From Saussurea involucrata (lineage: Eukaryota; Streptophyta; Magnoliopsida; Asterales; Asteraceae), in the NCBI GenBank assembly GCA_033807775.1, contig CM066315.1, positions 55,892,820-55,956,819 on the forward strand: 64,000 bases of DNA. The letters are read 5' to 3'. The notes under the pieces were generated by a model that saw only the letters and a program-made list of their open reading frames with translations, did no database searches and was not told where the DNA came from. Below are positions 59,710 to 64,000 of the stretch, piece by piece. Position numbers and translations under genes: made by a program. Each line of letters begins with the position of its first letter. The first letter of the stretch is position 1.

Positions 59710-61152
59710 ATTTGAAGTTCAATGTCACGCCAGTTTAGAACGTATCTTTTACGGATGGCAAAAAGTATTTCGAAGCTTCTAATAGGTCTGCGGAACTCGA
59801 GTCGGTCTTCAACTAACTCCAATGCTTCTCGGGCATTCAGTTCTTTGAGACTTCCCATAAATGTCTTCGGGATCTGCTCTTCCTTGGCGACGATCTCCCT
59901 TAGCGTTTGTCTGACCATCATCAGAGTTCCATCGCAATAACGGTTAACTTGACTGAATCTAAGAAACTTCTTTTCACCTTGAGCGTTGTGGTAGATAATT
60001 CCAAACTCTGGTTCGAACAACATCGTGTTTACCGGGTATATCTTCATTTTTGGAGCCTTCTGATCGGGTTTAAACAAATTTATCTTCTTCGACCTGTTTT
60101 CGATTCCCATTTAAAAGTCTGTGATGTACGACAAGGAGATAATACATTTCAGGAATCGTTCGAGTGCTTTGGTGACGTGGAGAGGTCTGATGGTTCTGGT
60201 TCGTAAGTCTCTCAAAATGTCGTGAAAGTCATTCAATCGCAAGTTTTTGAAATCGGCTTCAGAGAATGTTCAATCCTTATCGTCTTCCCTTGTAACAGTA
60301 AAGATTGGATACCATACTTTCAGAATACGTCCAGACTTCATGTAGGTGATCTTGGTTATCCTGTACTTAGTTCTGACATTCTTGACTGATTAACATCTTT
60401 TCATAATCTCCAGATATTGCATTCGGCGAGTGTCATCAAAGGCTGAGATTCCGTGGCACAGAACTGGGTCGAGAAGATTCTTCAGGGAGTCCTCGAGAAA
60501 CAGAATTAGGATGATGATCTTTTCCTATTTCACTGGTTGTCATGGTTGATTCGGTGTTGATTCGGCTTACGGAGATGTTGGAGGAATTGGTTCGAAAGTT
60601 TCGGGCTGGTCAGGGATGGAAGATGGAGTTTTCTGAATGTCTTGAAGAAGAATCTGGTCATAATCTATGTCTTCATCAGCTGTGGTTGGGAAAATCATGT
60701 CGACTTCGGATTTGATTGCACTAATTGCTTTTTCGTGCCACAAGTTTTCGGTTTCCGGGTCGAGTTCTGATTCTGGATCGATGATTTCTAGCGTGGGCCG
60801 CTCCATAGTTGTGAGTTCGATCAGTTGTTGTTTTTCTCCCTCAGGATTTTCAACCATTGGGTCTTCTTCATCTGAAATGTCCATATCAACTACCATGTCG
60901 ACCAAACTTAACTGGTTTTGTGATTCAACCTGCTCTTCAGTGGTTGCCACAGTTGATGGTTCCGGTTGAACCTCTGATGAATTGTCGACATTAACTGGCT
61001 CGGACTCTGATAGGCGTTGGCGCTTATTCTCCCCCTCACGGTGATCAGGATCATCCTGGTCATCGTGCGTGCGCTTGAGTCCCAGAGATTGACTCTTACA
61101 TGTGGATTCGAGATTTGCAATCTGTTCAGACAAGGTTTCGATAGTTTGTTGG

Positions 61153-61164
61153 GTTCTGATACCA
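61153..61164 (-). other. PBS of LARD-E
   Basis: Minus-strand TGGTATCAGAAC, one base different from the usual initiator-Met PBS, two bases from the LTR. Confidence 0.8.
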
Positions 61165-61166
61165 CG

Positions 61167-61479
61167 TGTAGATCCCAGTATAATCAAGTAACAATGAATT
61201 AAAACAATAAATCATATTGAAAGATTAAAGAGAGGTACAAGATTAGATTGAAGAACACAACTCTCTCTCTCTCTAAACTATTAAGCGCGCTCAAATAATC
61301 AATTCATCTATCCTAAAGATTAAGTAAAGAAACCTTAAATACCTAGGGCTTAAGACAATCAAGGCCCAAGCCCATAAACTCTAAGCCCATTTATCATTAT
61401 AAGGCTTTTACAAATATAAATCAAACTCTGTAATTCTTTATATAACTTTCTAACTAATAGAACATTTATGGTCCTAACA
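61167..61479 (-). repeat. 5' LTR of LARD-E (divergent type)
   Basis: In coding orientation TGTTAGGACCATAAATG...CTGGGATCTACA, 313 bp, with a GAGAGAGAGAG run. Only the first about 20 and last about 15 bases resemble the 3' LTR. The body is different. Confidence 0.75.
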
Positions 61480-62366
61480 TTTACATTCCGTTATGAGTAG
61501 CTAATTTCATTTAGCTTGGGTGTAAGACAAAAAGGTTGAGTATTTAAACCAACGGAAAGTGGACATCGTCTCTCAATAACGATGCTCCATTATTTCATTT
61601 AAGTTTTATAAATCTAAGAACCTTCTTGACGACTTGATCACTTGAAAAGTGTTGTGCCATGGACTGAAGAATGAGTCATTGATATGCACGCCAATTCGAA
61701 TGACATTGAGGGTATACTTGGAAGAGATGCTTACAAAGGAATTTGTTATCATTGTTTTTCAAATTGATTATTCTCGACGAGTTGATAACTAGTTAAGGTG
61801 GTAAAGTGTAGTGGACTCAGGAATGATCCACTTAGAACACGTCAACTTGAATGATATGGGAATCGGCTCGGAAGAGTGATTTTTAGACAAAGGAATTTGT
61901 TAAATCCATATATTTTGAGAACTCCGTTTGACACTTACACTGGTCTTGATACAACATAGGAATGTGTTGATTGATAGCTAAACAACAGTGCAACGGTGAG
62001 AATCCGGAAGGATCACTCTCAAAGTAGATAATGGAGTTAGTTGTTGACTAACACATGCTGCAAGCATTGCTACAACATTGGTTCACATAAAGTTGTGTTT
62101 ATTTACTCATCCCAAGTCTTGCACCCTTGCTTTCCTTGTTAATCATCCTAGTTAAAGATAAACCAAACCAATCAAAGTCTTCAAAATCGCCATCTGAAAT
62201 CATTTCTTTCTTTAATTTTTAAACATACTTTTACTCCAATCTATGTGGGCGATACTTGGTTCTTCCATTTTATTACTTGAAAGACGATATTGTATTCCAT
62301 TGTATACTTGTTTTGGGGTTTGATCATCACAAGTCTATAGGTGTATTCAAAACACTATCAAATTGT

Positions 62367-62384
62367 TGGCGCCGCTGCCAGGGA
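62367..62384 (+). other. PBS of the Athila element (tRNA-Asp type)
   Basis: TGGCGCCGCTGCCAGGGA, six bases after the LTR. Athila relatives typically use TGGCGCCGTTGCCGGGGA, so two bases appear changed. Confidence 0.8.
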
Positions 62385-62418
62385 TTGGCATCATTCGGAT
62401 TTCATGTGAGTGTGGTGT

Positions 62419-63426
62419 ATGCCACGGATACCATGGGGAGAATTTTTCGAATTAGATTCGGACATAGAAAGAACCTTTCGTCATAGAAGGAGAATTCAAA
62501 GATCAACAAATCCTAGAAATCTTCGTGATATGGATGCACCACCGGGATTCGAAATTACACCACCTAGACCACCGGTCTTAGAAATAAGACCACCACCTCT
62601 AGAGAATCAAATGAGACCGCCACTTTTGGAAAATCCACGGGCACCACCCTTTTTTGGAAATCCACAACCGATCTTTGTAAATCCACCGGAACAACCAAAT
62701 CAACCACCAGTTCATGAAAATTATGATAATGAATCTCATGGTGATAATGAGAGAAATGAACCATTAAACATTATTGAACTTGCAAACTCAAAAGATAGTC
62801 GAATAATGGACTATGCCATCCCTAATTTCGAACAATTAAACTCAGGGATTGTACGGCCACATTTAGACACTATCCATTTTGAACCAAAACCTATCATGTT
62901 CCATATGTTGCAAGCTAATGGATAATTTGACGGATTACCATCGAAGGATCCACATTCACATTTAAAATCTTTTATGGAGATCACCGATGTTTTTCTGATT
63001 CTTAGGTATCTCCGGATGCCTTAAGACTCACCTTGTTCCCATTTCCTTTAAGGGACCGGGCAAAAATATGGTTTAACTCATTAGCACCAGGTTCTATACC
63101 ATCATGGAATGACATCGCTGAAAAAAATTTGCGAAAATATTTTCCACCTACCAGGAATGCCAAGTCTAGAAATGAAATATGTATGTTCAAACAAATGGAT
63201 GATGAAGCAATTCCAGATGCATGGGAAAGGTTTAAGGAATTGTTAAGGAAATGCCCTCACCATGGCATTCCCTACTATATTCAACTCGAGATATTTTACA
63301 ATGGGCTTAGTCCCAATGATAAACAAATGCTTGATGCGACATCAGGAGGGGGCTTTACTTACAATGCCTACAATACAGGGTTTGAAATTCTTGAAAAGAT
63401 TTTAGCAAATAATGGACAATGGGCTG
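62419..63426 (+). pseudogene. Athila gag, broken
   Basis: It starts MPRIPWGEFFELDSD, has a Pro-rich segment (62540-62700), then the conserved Athila region DYAIPNFEQLNSGIVRPHLD (about 62810-62870), RAKIWFNSLAPGSIPSWNDI (about 63055-63115) and KYFPPTRNAKSR (about 63140). A TAA at 62923 replaces a glutamine codon expected from relatives (C-to-T), and a +1 shift occurs near 63000. The frame stays open from 63033 until a Gypsy-type LTR interrupts it after NNGQW at 63427. Confidence 0.9.
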
Positions 63427-64000
63427 TGTAATACCCTGGGTAAGACCTTTAGTTGAATTCCCTATTCCGTTAATGTTACTTACTCTATATTTGGTGTTTA
63501 GGGTAATTATGGGTAAATCTATAAGCTTGGGGATGTTTGGGCTATATTTGAGAAGTTCAAGGTTCATTTGGTAAGTTGTGGCTTGATATTACCTCTTAAC
63601 ATCAGATGGTATTCTGATAACCTAAACTTAGAAAGTGTACGTGTGTGTGTGGAGGCGAAAAGAAGCAGAAGAAGAAAGTTACGGTTATCGCATCAATCGA
63701 TTGGGTTGGATTCGATTTTGAGGTAAGCTCTTTTATATTTTGTGTTGGTAATCAGTAATAGAAGATATCCATCGGTTTAGAAGTTACGATTTCAGTGATT
63801 GGTAGTGATTTCAATCGAATCTAGGTATTTTGAAACCGACTGTGTTCTTGAAGAGTCCCAGGGAAGTCCCGGTAGACTCCCGGTATAGTGAACTCCCGGT
63901 AGTGTGAACTCCCGGTATTAGCAACTTCCGGTGATCGAACTCCCGGTGCCAATGAGTCCCGGTACCCTGTGTAGTCCCGGTAGTGGGTTAAGTACAGTGT
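63427..64000 (+). mobile_element. LTR-G: start of another Gypsy-type LTR, cut by the window edge
   Basis: It begins TGTAATACCCTGGG inside the Athila gag frame; the likely TSD is GGCTG (63422-63426), its partner outside. It contains promoter/leader-like GA-rich text (about 63640-63680) and a CCCGGT repeat at its right end. Confidence 0.7.
63855..64000. repeat. ACTCCCGGTA tandem repeat in LTR-G
   Basis: The word CCCGGT recurs about nine times with spacing of about 15-17 bp (for example actcccggta, agtcccggta), running off the window. Confidence 0.85.

Larger units (their letters stand above)
59691..61166 (-). pseudogene. LARD-E ORF: C-terminal half of the LARD-B protein family
   Basis: Two blocks lie in one frame. 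The first (61166-60567) contains a short coiled-coil-like ANLESTCKSQS, a basic GENKRQRL patch and an acidic MVVDMDISDEEDP stretch. The second (60110-59691) contains KKINLFKPDQKAPKMKIYPV and KFLRFSQVNRYCDGTL and ends IKGGDC at the PPT. Between them (60566-60111) homology to LARD-B 34588-34990 persists but with stops. Both blocks align with LARD-B in order and spacing. The N-terminal globular domain is absent. Function is unknown. Confidence 0.75.
59455..61479 (-). mobile_element. LARD-E: short relative of LARD-B with unequal LTRs
   Basis: Minus-strand element with TG...CA ends, PBS (61153-61164), PPT (59697-59709) and a perfect TTTAC duplication (59450-59454 and 61480-61484). Its ORF and its 3' LTR are related to LARD-B, but its 5' LTR (313 bp) and 3' LTR (242 bp) share only their termini. 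The leader and N-terminal half of the ORF present in LARD-B are missing. Confidence 0.85.
58750..62360 (+). repeat. 5' LTR of Athila, interrupted by LARD-E
   Basis: Removing LARD-E and one TSD leaves about 1.58 kb, in the usual Athila range. A TATA-like actataaatag (about 59225) lies in the left part. The 62256-62486 ORF is a chance frame over the LTR end. Confidence 0.8.
58750..64000 (+). mobile_element. Athila-type Ty3/Gypsy retrotransposon, 5' part, truncated by the window
   Basis: The 5' LTR (58750-62360) is interrupted by LARD-E. It is followed by a tRNA-Asp-type PBS (62367-62384) and gag (62419-63426), which another LTR breaks at 63427. The LTR termini TGTTGATAC...CACTATCA and the gag text are characteristic of Athila. 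Its TSD cannot be tested because the other end lies outside. Confidence 0.88.

Overview
This is a gene-poor, transposon-saturated piece of a plant nuclear genome. The clues are Ty3/Gypsy chromovirus and Athila-type elements, Ty1/Copia elements primed by initiator tRNA-Met, a plant LINE with a C-terminal RNase H, many solo LTRs, and AT-rich intergenic DNA. The mix of families fits a large eudicot genome; an Asteraceae origin is plausible from family style only, and the species cannot be read from the sequence. No intact cellular gene was found.

Left half (1-24 kb). The window opens in the 5' end of a minus-strand chromovirus (Gypsy-A, 5' LTR 1264-3592). Next is a thread of low-copy host DNA (3593-3913, 8484-8882, 23813-24113, 35734-36692 and 48008 onward) cut by successive insertions: Copia-A (3914-8478, TSD AATAT); a LINE (8903-23792, 20-bp TSD) that is itself split by chromovirus Gypsy-B (9832-18835, TSD CAAAG) inside its zinc-binding domain; LTR element LARD-B (24114-35728, TSD AGATG); and Gypsy-C (36698-48002, TSD CTTAT).

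Middle (24-48 kb). LARD-B has plus-oriented LTRs, PBS and PPT around a long sense ORF of unknown function. Its leader holds an antisense, LTR-less Copia gag-pol (Copia-C). Gypsy-C is split by a young gag-only Sirevirus-like element (Copia-D, 39116-43428, TSD CCGAC, LTRs with one difference noticed in 1105 bp) and by a solo LTR (44292-45935, TSD CTTTT). Past Gypsy-C lies a MITE-like foldback and a decayed fragment resembling a plant Trp/Tyr-permease-type transporter (48309-48720).

Right end (49-64 kb). This part is a graveyard of solo LTRs (50670-53013; 53098-55963 with another nested at 54279-55891), LTR remnants and degenerate tandem repeats. An Athila-type element (58750 to the window edge) follows. 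Its 5' LTR holds a small relative of LARD-B (LARD-E, 59455-61479, TSD TTTAC), and its gag is broken by another LTR at 63427.

The most unusual items are: the LARD-B/LARD-E protein family, whose last residues are encoded by the polypurine tract; the antisense LTR-less Copia inside LARD-B; LARD-E's mismatched LTRs despite a matching TSD; the young gag-only Copia-D with palindromic LTR repeats and a minisatellite in place of pol; and the recurrence of short palindromic tandem repeats in the LTRs or leaders of unrelated families. All boundaries were read by eye from terminal motifs and TSDs. Family names come from recognised protein motifs, not database searches.
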